Of a stretch of 64,000 nt of DNA, positions 22,313-33,625 are shown piece after piece (position 1 is the first letter of the stretch; each line of letters opens with the position of its first letter). The DNA lies in contig OZ005662.1 in NCBI GenBank assembly GCA_963930645.1, positions 75,535,841 to 75,599,840 of the forward strand, given 5' to 3'. A program made the position numbers and the translations under genes. The notes under the pieces were generated by a model. The model ran no database searches. It was given only the letters and a program-made list of their open reading frames with translations, and was not told the origin of the DNA. This DNA is from Salticus scenicus. Lineage: Eukaryota; Arthropoda; Arachnida; Araneae; Salticidae.

Positions 22313-22348
22313 GACAGACATTTCGGCTAGAACACTAGCCCTCCTCAG
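22313..22348 (-). ncRNA. Hammerhead-ribozyme-like motif (minus copy)
   Basis: On the minus strand CTGAGGA is followed by the GGCTAG/CTAGCC stem, GAAA, then TGTCTGTC. This fits the CUGANGA ... GAAA ... UH hammerhead core with a two-pair stem III (A-U and U-G here). A G is bulged before stem II and stem I is not obvious. Penelope-like elements are known to carry minimal hammerheads. Confidence 0.4.
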
Positions 22349-22395
22349 AGTCAAACATACAAGCACAAACAACATTTACAAAAATTCATAATACA

Positions 22396-22763
22396 TCATA
22401 GCAAGATTAAATATTCAGGAGGAATAGCTTTAGCCTCGTTCAAGGCAGAATGTTGCATTTTAGTAAAAGCGCCCTCTAGAAAAATACTGGATTCATAGAT
22501 ATTTACATTAGAAGTTAAAATTTTAAAGTTTTCAAAATCCGGAATATGATCACTATTGAGAGAATGGATTACGAGTTTTGATCTTAAATCTCCTGTTTTA
22601 TATGAGCGTTTATGTTCCTTTAATCTAATTTCACCTATTGTGCCAGTTTCACCGATATATGTAGAATCACAATTTTTACAAGGAATACTATAGATTACAC
22701 CTAGACGTTTAAGAGGGGGTTTAAAGTTTGAGAAAGAGTTACTAATGTTGAGGTTTAAAGCTA
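22396..22763 (-). pseudogene. Penelope-like GIY-YIG endonuclease fragment
   Basis: The frame is open from about 22763 down to a TGA at 22396-22398 (about 122 codons) with no start of its own; it is the C-terminal part of a larger polyprotein. Near the front comes RLGVIYSIPCKNCDSTYIGE, where VIYSIPC and YIGETG are the two strand motifs of the GIY-YIG nuclease as found in Penelope-like elements, followed by a basic segment with KEHKRSYKTGD. The tail ends with IFLEGAFTKMQHSALNEAKA and onward to the stop. The nuclease makes the nick that primes target integration. The reverse-transcriptase part is absent, so the copy is 5'-truncated at the inverted junction. Confidence 0.8.
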
Positions 22764-22781
22764 TATTTAATAAGAGTAAAT

Positions 22782-22886
22782 ATCTATGAATCCCGTATTT
22801 TTCTAGAGGGCGCTTTTACCAAAATGCAACATTCTGCCTTGAACGAGGCTAAAGCTATTCCTCCTGAATATTTAATCTTGCTATGA
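22782..22886 (+). pseudogene. Penelope-like C-terminal peptide, second copy
   Basis: Starting at 22782 the plus strand encodes IYESRIFLEGAFTKMQHSAL and the remaining residues to TGA (22884-22886). It differs from the minus-strand copy by a Ser-to-Arg change. It is too short to include the nuclease. Confidence 0.75.
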
Positions 22887-22933
22887 TGTATTATGAATTT
22901 TTGTAAATGTTGTTTATGCTTGTATGTTTGACA

Positions 22934-22969
22934 CTGAGGAGGGCTAGTGTTCTAGCCGAAACGTCTGTC
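22934..22969 (+). ncRNA. Hammerhead-ribozyme-like motif (plus copy)
   Basis: CTGAGGA, a six-pair stem (GGCTAG/CTAGCC with TGTT loop), GAAAC, a GTCT loop and GTC form the conserved hammerhead core, with A-U and C-G as stem III. A bulged G precedes stem II, and stem I pairing is weak by eye, so activity is uncertain. Confidence 0.45.
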
Positions 22970-23417
22970 TTGTGTTTTAATGTTTTTAATTAAAATGTAT
23001 TTTTAAAGTTTTAAATTTTTGTATTTTTTTTTATCTCATTTTAAATGTTACATTGGTTTTATTTTTAAGTTCATTGTCACCTTTAAGCAAAATATTTTTC
23101 CCCTTGACAATCAAAAGAAAAATTGTTTTTCTTTGAGGCGTATATATCAGAAAACACTCTTAAACTGTGCACTTATTGATAAAAAAGGCTTATAATCGAA
23201 AGAGAAATTAATATTCTTTGCTCTGAAACTTTAGTGTTATCTTAAGTAATTTTGCGATATCGTTTTTCCTAGCGATTTGTCTGTCAACTGTGATATTCTA
23301 AATCTAGCAAAGCTTATCTTGAGATAAGACCTTATTTCTTTAGCATAAACTAACAAAAAATATTCTAGTTACATTTTGCAGTAAAAATTCAATTCCAAGC
23401 CCTTTCTAGCAACAAAA

Positions 23418-24439
23418 ATCTGGAGTGACTCCACTCGACTTTCCGAACATAGAGTAAATACAGTTTTGTAGATAAAGTAAAGAAAGAGGAGTCGTTAAAC
23501 AAACAAAAGAGAGAAAACCATAATAGAGTGTTTGAGTATTTTTGTCCATATATTACACGATGTTTTATTTAACGCTACTGAACTTTGAGCCCATAGATCG
23601 GAATGATAAAGAATTTTTCGTTGTGTCCCTGTAAAAACCTATAAATGCGAGATTCGCCAAAATGCTTATGTTTAGTGCAACAGTGATTTATAATATTCAT
23701 ATAAATTTTCAGCTCAATTGAATATGGCGTTTAGATGCTATCGCACTTTTAAAAATTTGGTCCTATAGGGCATGATGATGAAGAATTTTTCTTTGTGTCC
23801 CTGTAAAGAAACTGTAAGCGCTAGCTAGATTCACCAAAATCTATACAGTTGGTGCAATTTTGACCTATAACATGTGTACAAATTTTTTGCTCAGATTAAT
23901 AAGGCGTTTAGACGCTATCACACTTTTAAAAATTTGGCCCCATAGGCCATAATGATAAAGAATTTTTCTTTGTGTCCCTGTAAAAAAACTATAAGTGCTA
24001 GATTCTCCAAAATCTATACAAATTGAGTATCTGGGACCTATAATATGTGTATAAAGTTTTTGCCCAATTGAATAAGGCGTTTAGACGCTATCGCACTTTT
24101 AAGATTTTGGTCCCATAGGCCATAATGATAAAAAATTTTTCTTTGTGTCCCTGTAAAAAAACTATAAGTGCTAGATTCACCAAAATCTATAGGGTTCGTA
24201 CTATGGTGACTTACAATATACGTACCAACTTTCATCGTATTCGAACAAAGCGTTTATTCGCTAGCGTGTTCACTCACAGACATACACGCACACATACATA
24301 CACACATACACACACACATCATCGCAAAAATAGTGAAAACGGACTCACGGGACCTCGAAACGTATAGAAACATCAAAATCTCAAATTCGGATTTTTGACA
24401 TGATTACAATACTTTCCTCAGTATAGTGTTCGGAAAGTA
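23418..24439 (-). mobile_element. Hairpin-capped (Helentron-like) element with internal tandem repeats
   Basis: The 5' hairpin is at the right end (minus strand ACTTTCCGAACACTATACTG then GGAAAGT, about 24411-24438). The same arm recurs as ACTTTCCGAACAT at 23438-23450, next to a GAGTG/CACTC hairpin (23423-23436). The body contains repeats anchored by GCGTTTAGACGCTA-like sequence at 23727, 23904, 24077 and 24250 (periods 177, 173, 173). CA-rich sequence (24280-24320) corresponds to the GTCTGTGTGTG motif. No protein. Confidence 0.75.
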
Positions 24440-25099
24440 AAAACGATAAATCATACAATTCATGCAGGATATAAACTTTCCAATTGTTTTTACCTAAGAG
24501 ATAATACCATAAATATACAGGTGTTTGACAAAATGATGTGAACACTTCCGCTTTTTTACGTTTTGTCAAATATCTAAAAAGATACTTAACGTGTTACTCT
24601 TGAATTTTGGGAATAATGAAAATATGTATTTCCTCATATTTTTCAGCAAAGATTTTGTCACGAAGGCCGTTAGGGGACGAACAACAAATCCAATAAAATA
24701 AAAAGTATTTGTGATAACCCAGTATATGGAAAAGCTTCGATTAATCTGCAAATTTTAGATATGGTTATAAGCATTATATTTTATACGTATGTAGAGTCAT
24801 GTGAGAATATCTCTAATATTTAAGGACTTATTAATATTTAATTAAAAATCGGAAAAAAAAAATTCGCAAGTTTTTACTTTATAACTCCAAAGGTTTTCTT
24901 TCAAATTTCATAAAAACTTTCTGAAAACATGACACCATATGCCTAAATCATTATACTATAGTTTAAAACAAACGTATTTACTATTCAAAGAGATACCGTA
25001 TATTTCCATGTATAAGCCGAGAATTTTTGGAAATTTTTCGGAAGCTGAAGTACGGGGGTCGTGTTATATACGAGTCCACATTTCTAGCAAAAAAATGTA

Positions 25100-27197
25100 C
25101 AGTCGGGGAAAAAAAAAAACGCAACACCCGCTGTAATTTCGTTATTTATTAAAGCAGAAACATCTAATAGACATAATTCAACAGGAAATTAAATGCACTT
25201 TCTGAAAATGTCATTGAAGTTTGAATTAGGGGTCATCTACATATTGAAATGAACGCAAAATTTGATTTTTTTTCAATAGCAACACCCAATTTTGACTTCA
25301 TATTTGAATTTCTGAGAGTCTTGCAGTGCGGAAAAGTATACTGTTTATGCACTTTATCTTTAGTATTTATAGAGTTATAATCAAAAATGTGTTTGGGGGT
25401 TATATCTAAATGTAGAAAAACAAAATTAAGATCCTATAAGAAATAGACGAAATTTTAATCTTTTATACCGGAAATCTTTCAGAAAAAAAAAAAAAAAAAG
25501 AATTATATAAATTAATAAAAACATTTACATTTTCCAATTTCTTAATTAACCAAAATTCAGTTTTTTTAGATTTGTATATACTTCAGTACTTTTTTAGATA
25601 ATTTTAGGTCTATTTAAATACATTACACTTGCGACTGGTCCAGACAGTACTCTTTGAAAAAAGTGCAATATTTTTCAAGTAAAAGTGTCTATTATGGCTG
25701 TACTGATCACCAATAAAGCTTAAATTTTCTTTTGTAGGTGTAATATAATATACGAAATGAAATAATATAGATATATATATACAACAACGCATAAATTAAA
25801 TCTTTTCGAATAAATTATTGTAAGGGTTCATGAAGTAAATGTTAAACAATTTTAATCGCAATTACCAGTTTTGGGTCAGTTGAACTCTTTGGAACTGTAC
25901 GATTCATTTTATAATTTCTGAATTAATCCTTTCGCAACTGCTAACACAGATTCACGCCATTTGAAAATCTAACTCTGTCAGTGGGCGTTTCTTTCGTAAT
26001 TTGTGTTACTTATTTCTTAAGTGTGTACCCATTGTTCATATTTTTGCAATTTATATACTATGGATAGAAATATATTGATTAGAAAGAATATAATTATAAT
26101 GTATATCCATTTGTAATATAATTGTGAATACAGAAAATTTGTTCTGAAATATTAAGCAATATTTCTATTTAAAACAGTAAACCCCGCCTATTTAGTTACT
26201 TTTTTTCTTCTAGTGTTCGTTTAAAAGATTCAAAATTTATCACCAGTAATCGATAAAGTAAATACCACTTGTGCATATTTTTGTCAACATAAAATAAGGG
26301 GTTTAACACGAATACTCGATGTCACATTTACTTTTCTGTATTGTTTTGTCTTGAAGAACGATGAAGGCTCGTCTTCTTTAGAAAACAGGAATTCTTGATG
26401 CTAACACTTATGTCTAAAAATCATCATTTTTGTTTAGTTTCTTTGCGTTTCACGTTGTTGTTATATAATTTGACCCGTAAGTAAAAAATAAAAATATTTT
26501 GTTTAATTTTCTTTGTTATTTTTTAAGATTTGATTCGTTATCTCATGCAAAACTTTATAAGAGACGGCCCCCTAAACCACTCGAAAAGAAAGATTTATTT
26601 ATATCTCCAAAACTAATAACTGGAATGAGCTGCAAATTTGCACACCCATATTTTTCAGCATTTAGATTCATTTTATGTAAAAATTAATATAGGACATAGT
26701 TCATAATTTTTGTAAATATGAATTTATTAATATTTTTCAGAATTAAAAATATTTTTCAGAATCAAAAGTAATGATGGATTATGTCTGGGTTTCTTCACTG
26801 TATCTTGTAAAAAAAAAAAAAAAAAAAAAAAAATTATATCGATCAAGTTATTTTTTGTGAAGATATTAATAAAAGTTTGAAATATGAATTTAACATTAGC
26901 ACCTTCAAACTTTGAACGCTTATAACTCTGTGAAAAAATAAGTAAAATATACAACCAATATACTTATTCGTGTTGTCGTGATCCCAGGAATTCGAATATA
27001 AAATAAAAATGGGGCATTACCATTGAAAAAAATCAAAGTTGGTGCGCGTTTTAATACGTAGACGACCCCCAATTCAAAATTTCACTTCATTTTCTGAAAC
27101 TACTCTTAATTCCCCGTCAAATGATACCTATTACATTTTTCTACATCGATTAGCAACGAAGTTACGTTGAGTGTTGCGTTTTTTTTTTCCCCGACTG
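25100..27197. mobile_element. Tc1/mariner-like non-autonomous element (2.1 kb)
   Basis: The ends are CAGTCGGGGAAAAAAAAAAA with CGCAACAC, and inverted GTGTTGCGTTTTTTTTTTCC with CCGACTG, with TA on both sides (25098-25099, 27198-27199). At 45551-45580 the unoccupied sequence reads ...AAAAAACGTACATTAGAAAC, so the insertion duplicated TA only. No transposase frame survives. Confidence 0.85.
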
Positions 27198-27233
27198 TAC
27201 ATTAGAAACAATGATTGAATGTATATATTTTAA

Positions 27234-27307
27234 CCACTTCACCGGCCATCCCGAGATAACTCGGGGGAAATGTAACCTTCCACATACTACAGTGGCCAGT
27301 GAAGTGG
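27234..27307. mobile_element. 74-bp TTAA-flanked micro-MITE, copy 1
   Basis: CCACTTCACCGGCCA and TGGCCAGTGAAGTGG are the ends; TTAA flanks both sides (27230-27233, 27308-27311). The homologous site near 45598 has a single TTAA without the element. It shares its core (ATCCCGAGATAACTC) with the inverted copy at 33412-33467. The TTAA preference points to piggyBac mobilisation. Confidence 0.85.
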
Positions 27308-28235
27308 TTAAACTTAAAAGCTATATATAAAGTAAAATAGTGATATTAAACCTTATTTTTAAATAATTATCACATATAAAACTCTTAAATTAGCAATTTT
27401 AAATTTATTTCTAGAGCAGTCGATGTAGTCACGTGTGTTTACATTTTTTTTTTTTTTTTTTTTTTGTGACCTGCTGATAGCCGACGTCATTGGCAGATTG
27501 CACAAACGGAGTAACTTCTCTGTCTGATTCGGAAATAGTATAAGAGAAACTTGAAAAAACAGGACTCCTGATCATATTTTTAATTTATACAATTAAATCA
27601 TCTGTGTTTAAAATGTTTCTAGGCTTACACAATCAAAAGAAATGGCAAATCTTCGTTTTTTTTTTTTTTTTTTTTGAAGATTGCCTTGAGGCACTGGTAA
27701 AAATACTCAAAAGTAGAAATATACAAAATAATTTAGATACGTCATTAAAAAAAATCGACACAATCGGTCTTTAAATGGCTTATTTATGCAAACATCCAGC
27801 GGCAGTAGCATCGACGGTAGGCCCCCCTGGTATTACGGCGACTATCGTTTCCAGCTGCCGGCACTTGTCCTTCGCTGTGTGTGCGAGAGCGTCTGTTCGA
27901 TGCCTGTGCCAGCCTCCCTTCTCCCTTCTGATAAGGTTGCCAGAGTTAAAACTATTGCCGTTGGTGAACACACAGCATTCATTTTACGTCATAGCTAAGC
28001 AAGGTAAGGAATTCAATTGGATAAGCATGCATTTCGAGCAATTTCATTGGACAGATTATCCTGAAAGTTTTATAGATTGGCAATATTTTCACCATTAACG
28101 CGATATACTTGAACTTTAAAAGAGTATTTTTTCAATTCGGCTTATACATAGGTTTGCAGTTTTGGGCAAATTTCTGAAGGGAAAAACGTACTCTCGTCTT
28201 ATATACGGATCGGCTTATATTCGGAAATATACGGT

Positions 28236-28748
28236 GTGTGTAGTTGTAGTAAATAATTTATGACTGCGCATGCGCGGACTATAGCAAAAAAGGATGGATG
28301 AAATGTCGACAAAATTAATTTAATACCTTTTTATTTATTTTAAAGAAAAGCCATACAATGGGTTACTTTTTCATAGCCCTCAGGTAGTGATTGCCTTTGT
28401 AATAATTTATCTAAAAATAGCAAGTATACAAAAGCATATTTTGTTTTAACGATATGCAAAAGAGTCTCGTAAAAACATTTTTAAGAGAAAGCATAAAGAT
28501 TGCTTTTATGTAGCTATGTCAATGTCTAAACAATACGTGCTCACCATATGTTGTAGTTTAAAAAAAAAAGAAAAAAAAATCCTTATTATACTGAAACATT
28601 ACATTATACGATTTTCTCTTATTTTTCATAATGAATCAAAACAACTTTGTGGGGCTCTGTAAACTAACCAATCACACCCATCATACATTATTTTAAAGGA
28701 AAACTGGTTTTGTGTACCTTAAAAATACATATAAATTTTGTTATGTTG
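28236..28748. other. A+T-rich segment without a gene
   Basis: I see no gene or clear repeat, apart from a GCGCATGCGC palindrome near 28266 and poly-A stretches near 28560. Confidence 0.5.
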
Positions 28749-28750
28749 TA

Positions 28751-29481
28751 CACTCGAAGACAAAATTATTCTAGTGCTAGCAATAATTCCTGTGTAAAAA
28801 AATAAATAAATAAATAAATAAATAAAAATAAAATACACTTAACCCTTTCCTTCCCCGTGATGCCTTTTGGAATCATAACATTTCAGATTTTCTTTCTTAC
28901 TATCTAACACTCCCGCTGATTCAAAATGAACAATATTTAAATCCATATACATTTTCCCACCGAAAAGTATATATTTTAGATGATTTCACTATCCTTGTTG
29001 ATAAATGAATGTATATTTTACTCTATTCTGATAATATCGGAATCAGTTTCCTGTTTTGGGCAATTTAAGTAAATTAACTATTTGAAATATTTTTTATTTT
29101 ATTTTTTAATGTTTATAATTTGTATTTTAATTAATTACAATATGTATTTCTTCAAAATTTTGGTATTTTCATTTATTGAAAAGTTATGATTTTAAATGGC
29201 ATGATCAGTGGTTATATTAATAAACAACTCTCAGTTGCTTTGTTAGCTATATTAATTCGAACTCTGCTATTATTCCTATTTTTAAAAAAATATTTATATA
29301 TATTACATTTGAAATAAATTTATGAATAAATACAAGATTTATAGTTTTATAGATGGAAAAAATTGAGAATGAAAGGGTTAATACTGTTTTGTTAACTAAA
29401 ACTTGTCGAATCATGTTCTTAGGCTGCCTAAGAACATGATTCGACAAGGATTTATTTAACAAAACAATATTAAGGGTGCTT
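28751..29481. mobile_element. Tc1/mariner-like MITE, copy 2, interrupted
   Basis: The left end (CACTCGAAGACAAAATTATTC, TA-flanked) and the central palindrome match the element at 641-855. The right arm is cut short near 29481 by the next repeat. An (AAAT)n run has expanded near 28800-28830. A TTAA-flanked element sits at 28843-29377. Confidence 0.8.
28843..29377. mobile_element. piggyBac-like MITE (535 bp) inside the mariner MITE
   Basis: The ends are CCCTTTCCTTC and GAATGAAAGGG, with TTAA on both sides (28839-28842, 29378-29381). In the uninterrupted copy the site reads TACACTTAATACAG (about 696-709), which proves insertion with TTAA duplication. The interior is A+T-rich and non-coding. Confidence 0.9.
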
Positions 29482-29900
29482 TTTACTTTCGTATACAAAA
29501 TATAAGAAAGTATAATAGTCAAGCTATGTGTCCAAGAAGAAGTCGCTACCCTGCAATTCCTGAGCTCTGGTGTTCTAGTTACATTGCTGCCCAGAATGAC
29601 GTAGCAGTTCCATCTAGTTCCTGAAGATGATGGATGACGTCTGAACGAAGAATCACCGGGCACAGCTCGTTTTATTTAGCGACTAAATTACTGTCTGGTG
29701 TAGGTAGCTTCTATGCGCTGATCTGGCGATTTATTCGCTCCAGCGGACGGCATCCAACCCGTTAAGCTTGGCCAAGCCCAGGCAGGCAGGGGCCGTCCAA
29801 AGGTTTCTAAGGAAGTATCAGAGCCTCCTTAAGTAGATGCCTTCCACGCGCAGCGAATCCCAATGTTAAATTAGGCAACATTTAAAAAACAAAACTAACG
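29482..29900. repeat. Element-end hairpin and a G+C-richer repeat fragment
   Basis: ACTTTCGTATAC...GAAAGT at 29485-29511 has the form of the 5' hairpin of the hairpin-capped superfamily, but no matching 3' end is seen. The following 300 bp is less A+T-rich. It includes CAGAGCCTCCTTAAGTAGAT at about 29820, whose complement recurs near 32522-32545. An 83-residue minus frame covering part of it has no recognisable motif. Confidence 0.45.
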
Positions 29901-31379
29901 CTAGGTGACAGCACCTACGCAGAGCAACAATTTTCTTCTCTTTCATAGATAAATTATATTTTTCATATAAAAATCTAGCTATTAATTTCAATTTAAAGTC
30001 CAAAATTGTATTTTTTTTTTTTTCTTTTAATTTGAAAAAATGATGTGAAAGTGCTTTATCGTAAATATTTTCAAAAAAATATTCAAATATTTATATTTAA
30101 AAAAGTATAGGGTTTAATTTTCTTCGGAAGTGGACAAGACCTATTTTAGCTTTTCAACTAATTGAATCTAATAAATAACACCTTTTTTTAAAATATATTA
30201 TTAATTAAAAAACGAAATTTAAAATTAAATAAGCAAAAACATGGCATGTCTATCACGCGATTAAATTATTTTTTATATATTTATTCAATAAAAATTTCAA
30301 TTTTTTTTTTTTTTATTTAGATATCAGATGAAAGTTTTGTTTATATAAATTAAAATCTCTGAACTTTAAATGAGTTTCAGTTTAGAATGAATAATTTATA
30401 ATGATAAATTATTAAAATCATGTCTTTTTTTTTTCTTTTTCTTGGTCATGTCCTTTACGTTACATTTTTACCTTATTAGGTGTGAATTATTTTTCTTAAA
30501 TCGAGAATTTTATATTATTTATAAGAAAAATAGACCAGCACATTAATGAGATAAGTTAACATTCAGTAATAAAAATTGGAGAAGAAAACAATCTGTTGTC
30601 TAGTCCGTCACAAAAAATAAATAAATAACCATTAAGATTTAAATTTTTTAAATTAAGGATTTCTTGAGTATAAGTTTTCTCTCGCACGAAGTTTTTTTTT
30701 TTTTTTTTTCAAGATTTTATTAGCTTTACCAGTTTCGAGAGTGTATGCTTTCGAAACTGATAGACAGTTTCGAAATAAAGTTGTGTTATGTTTACATGTT
30801 TTGAGGTCTCCTGAAACGAAAAATAATGTTTTTAGCGGTTGGTCTGTGCGCGTCGGTTTGTCTATCTCGGATATACTTGGAAAATGCTGAAAGTGTATTT
30901 CATTTTGTGTTAGGTGTTTTTCATATAATATTAAATTTAAATGCACAATCTGATGTGCACATAGTTTATTGAAAACATACAGGGCTATTCAAAATTAAGC
31001 TAAACGTTCTTTTCTGTAGAATGTAATTGACGAAAGTGCTTTGCTACACTTTTTTTTTATGTCGACGAATACTGTTGAAGAAGGAAAATTAATTTTTCGA
31101 ACCTATAATGTAAACAAAGTATTTTTTTGAAGTTCTATTTTCAACTCAGGTTTTTGAATAAAGTCACGTTTTGGGGTTCTCTGAATACAAAAAGCATTTT
31201 TTTTTTTCTGTTTTTAGTGATTGATTTATATGCATATTTATTATCAGAATAACTTAAAAACAAACAAATGCAGAAAATTCACAATTGTATTTTAAAACTC
31301 GTATTAGGTTTCAATTTGAAAAAAATGATAAAGATTCGCAAATTTAAGGATAAATTAATAACATCCTTGAAATATTTTT
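29901..31379. other. A+T-rich sequence with fragments of hairpin-capped elements
   Basis: No gene. Body motifs of the superfamily appear without ends: ATGTTTACATGTTTTGAGGT and GTTTTTAGCGGTTGGTCTGT at 30788-30848, and a weaker copy at 31160-31265. Poly-T and poly-A runs are frequent. Confidence 0.55.
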
Positions 31380-31560
31380 ACTTCCATTACCCTACTACCG
31401 TAGGTAATGAAAGTATTGTGTTCGGTCCAAAAATTCGATATCGAGTTTTCCCCTGATTTATATTTTTAAGGTCTCATGAGTCCAAAAAAAGTAGTTTTTG
31501 GCAATTAGCCAGTATATGTGTGTGTGTGTGTATGTGAGTGTATGGATGTGGAGAATTTCT
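31380..31560 (+). mobile_element. 5' end of a hairpin-capped element (truncated)
   Basis: ACTTCCATTACCCTACTACC then GTAGGTAATGAAAGT forms the capping hairpin. It is followed by a body like that of 39876-40832 read in the same sense (CCAAAAATTCGATATCGAGT, AGTAGTTTTTGGCAATT) and a GTGTGTGTGTG stretch. The 3' end is missing. Confidence 0.65.
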
Positions 31561-31865
31561 ATTTCAAAAAATCAAGTCATCTTTCTGTTATACCTGATAA
31601 TTTTTCAAATCAGTAATCATATTTAATTTTTACATGAATTTTTAATTCCATATTCCATTTGTGTGGTAAAAGGTTAATAAAAGTAATGTTATGAATCTTA
31701 AAACTTAATATTTTTAAAAAGAACAAAAGTAGAAATAAAAATGTTCTATTTTTTCTTTTCAATATTCCCAACACTTTTGTATCGATTTAACTGAAATAAT
31801 CAAATTTTTATACGCATTTACACAAGTCTTTAAAAAACAGTGGTATTAAAAAAATATAAATCAAT

Positions 31866-31979
31866 CTTGTTCCTATATTGGAGTATTTTATAGTTTTATT
31901 CATAAGTTACTAATGTAATTTATGAATAAAACTATAAAATACTACAATATAGAGTTACTTCAAAGTAACTAAGAACAAG
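31866..31979. repeat. Long near-perfect hairpin
   Basis: CTTGTTCCTATATTG...TATAGTTTTATTCATAA pairs with TTATGAATAAAACTATA and onward to GAACAAG; arms of about 50 bp are broken by one GTTACTT-type insertion. It may be a small foldback MITE. Confidence 0.75.
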
Positions 31980-32499
31980 TTATTTTTCTGTATTCCTACA
32001 TCAATAAATAAAAATTTCATTTCATTTTGTAATAAGCATAACTATTTTATTTGTTAAATCTAACTTACTAACAGAGGTGTCAACCCTTCGAATTTATATA
32101 TCATAATTTCTTTTAAATTTATCTTCGTCTTAATCACAGAATTTACGATAATAAATAAAAATAATGTTTTTTGTGAAAAATATTATTGATATTAAAAAAT
32201 CCGGAGGGTTGGTAATTTTGCATTAATTACTTAAGCAGTTTACATACCTTGTCTTGAAATATGAAACCGTGAAAACTTATATTTTCACGGCGACTCCGAT
32301 TTACAAAATGGAACGACGCAATACACCATATTATATTAAAAACAAAACAAGAAAAAAAAAAAAAAAACTCCCACATTTGTTAAATTAATAAAACGTAAAC
32401 CATGAAGAACTCAATTGAATCGCGGGAAATAAACAGAACTTTACGACTCGGTATCAAGCGCCATCTACTGGCTATGTTCTTCTTGTACTGTTGCCAAGT

Positions 32500-32552
32500 T
32501 TTCGAGCGACTCGCTGGGCATCTACTTAAGGAGGCTCTGGAAGTATAATAAT
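32500..32552. repeat. Short repeat shared with 29815-29850
   Basis: GGCATCTACTTAAGGAGGCT is the complement of part of the segment near 29830; both sit in less A+T-rich DNA. Probably fragments of the same unknown element. Confidence 0.5.
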
Positions 32553-32639
32553 CATGATTTGCGAAATGGAATTTGTATTTTGCATAGCTCAAAAAGGGAT
32601 GATCGTAGAACATTGCAAATTTTTATGTGTGACTGTTAT

Positions 32640-33625
32640 GTCTAATTGTACACCTGCAATTTTGGTTTTAATACGAGTTGTCATTTCAGAGATATCCACG
32701 AATTTTCTTTACGTCTGTATGTAAGTGTGTGTGTTTATCTTGCTTAACTCAAAAACAGTTGGACGTAGAAAGTTGAAAACCGGTATTTAGGTTTCTTATA
32801 ACATCTAGTTGTGCACCTCCCTTTTTGGACTTTCTATGATTTTACATTTTGGAGATATTTAGGAAAATTATATTCATAATGACCGAAAATACAAAGGTTT
32901 TGGCCATTATATATGACCTACCATCATAGAGATTTCCAAAAAAGCTAATGATAGAGCCAGTAATGATATTGTTATGAAAGTTGAAGACATTTTTGTATGT
33001 AGAAAGTTCTGTTTAAAGACATAAGCAGGTTCTTGTTGATTAATGCATATTATTTAATGAATATTCACCCCATAGATAGAGCCTGTAATGTATCTTGCAT
33101 AACTCAAAAACAGTTGGACGTAGAACATTGCAAATTGGTACATAGGTTTCGTATAACATCTATTTGTGCACCTCCTTTTTGGAATTTATATTATTTTTCG
33201 TTTTGGAGATATTTAGGAAAATTATATTCATAAAGACAAAAAATACAAAGGTTTTGGCTATTATGTATGACCTACCATCATAGAGATTTCAAAAGAAGCT
33301 GATGAAAGAGCTAGTAATGATATTGTTATGAAAGTTGAAGACATTTTTGCGTGTAGAAAGTTATGCTTAAAGATATAAGTAGGTTATTGTCGATGAATGC
33401 ATTTTATTTAACCATGTGTGGAGGGCTAAATTTCCCCTGAGTTATCTCGGGATAGCCGGTGACGTGGTTAATGAATATTCAGCCCGTAGATAGAGCCTCT
33501 AATGATATTGATAAAAAAATGTTGTCGACATTTTAGCATGCAGAATGTAATTCTTCAAGAAATAAGCAAGTTACATTCGGCGAATGCACTTTATTTAATT
33601 AATATTCAGTTAACAGTTGAATAAA
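32640..33625 (+). repeat. Tandem repeat with 354-bp period (two and a half units)
   Basis: CAAAAACAGTTGGACGTAGA recurs at 32750 and 33104; downstream blocks (GGAGATATTTAGGAAAATTA, GACCTACCATCATAGAGATT) repeat at the same spacing. A partial third unit follows to about 33625. A GTCTGTATGTAAGTGTGTG stretch just before the first unit resembles the superfamily body motif. One unit carries a TTAA micro-MITE. Confidence 0.85.
33412..33467. mobile_element. 56-bp TTAA-flanked micro-MITE, copy 2
   Basis: It starts CCATGTGTGGAGGG, ends GGTGACGTGG, and is flanked by TTAA (33408-33411, 33468-33471). The sister repeat unit near 33050 reads TTATTTAATGAATATTC without it. Its core is the reverse complement of that in 27234-27307. 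Confidence 0.85.

Larger units (their letters stand above)
22224..23062. mobile_element. Penelope-like element: two 3' ends in inverted arrangement
   Basis: Two copies of a Penelope-like 3' end face away from each other: minus strand 22763 to 22224 and plus strand about 22775 to 23062. Both carry the same C-terminal peptide, stop and about 175 bp of 3' sequence, including a hammerhead-like motif. The minus copy extends further and keeps the GIY-YIG endonuclease. Partial inverted and tandem copies are common among Penelope-like elements. Confidence 0.8.
24995..28235. mobile_element. TIR element (ACCGTATATTTCC ends) with two nested insertions
   Basis: Left ACCGTATATTTCCATGTATA and right end reverse-complemented ACCGTATATTTCCGAATATA form the terminal repeat, each followed by AAGCCGA. 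A second, 3'-truncated copy at 45460-45830 lacks the insertions at 25100-27197 and 27234-27307 and so shows the empty sites. The right part holds a less A+T-rich block (27775-28000) with several overlapping short frames; none has a recognisable domain. No target duplication is clear. Confidence 0.7.

Noticed and set aside
24280..24325. CA-rich stretch as a CRISPR-like or regulatory repeat
   Set aside because: A simple CA/TACA microsatellite within the body of a hairpin-capped element.
27775..28098. 107-codon plus-strand frame overlapping two other frames in a less A+T-rich block
   Set aside because: Three overlapping frames on both strands in a G+C-richer stretch inside a transposon; no domain and no codon signal favouring one of them.
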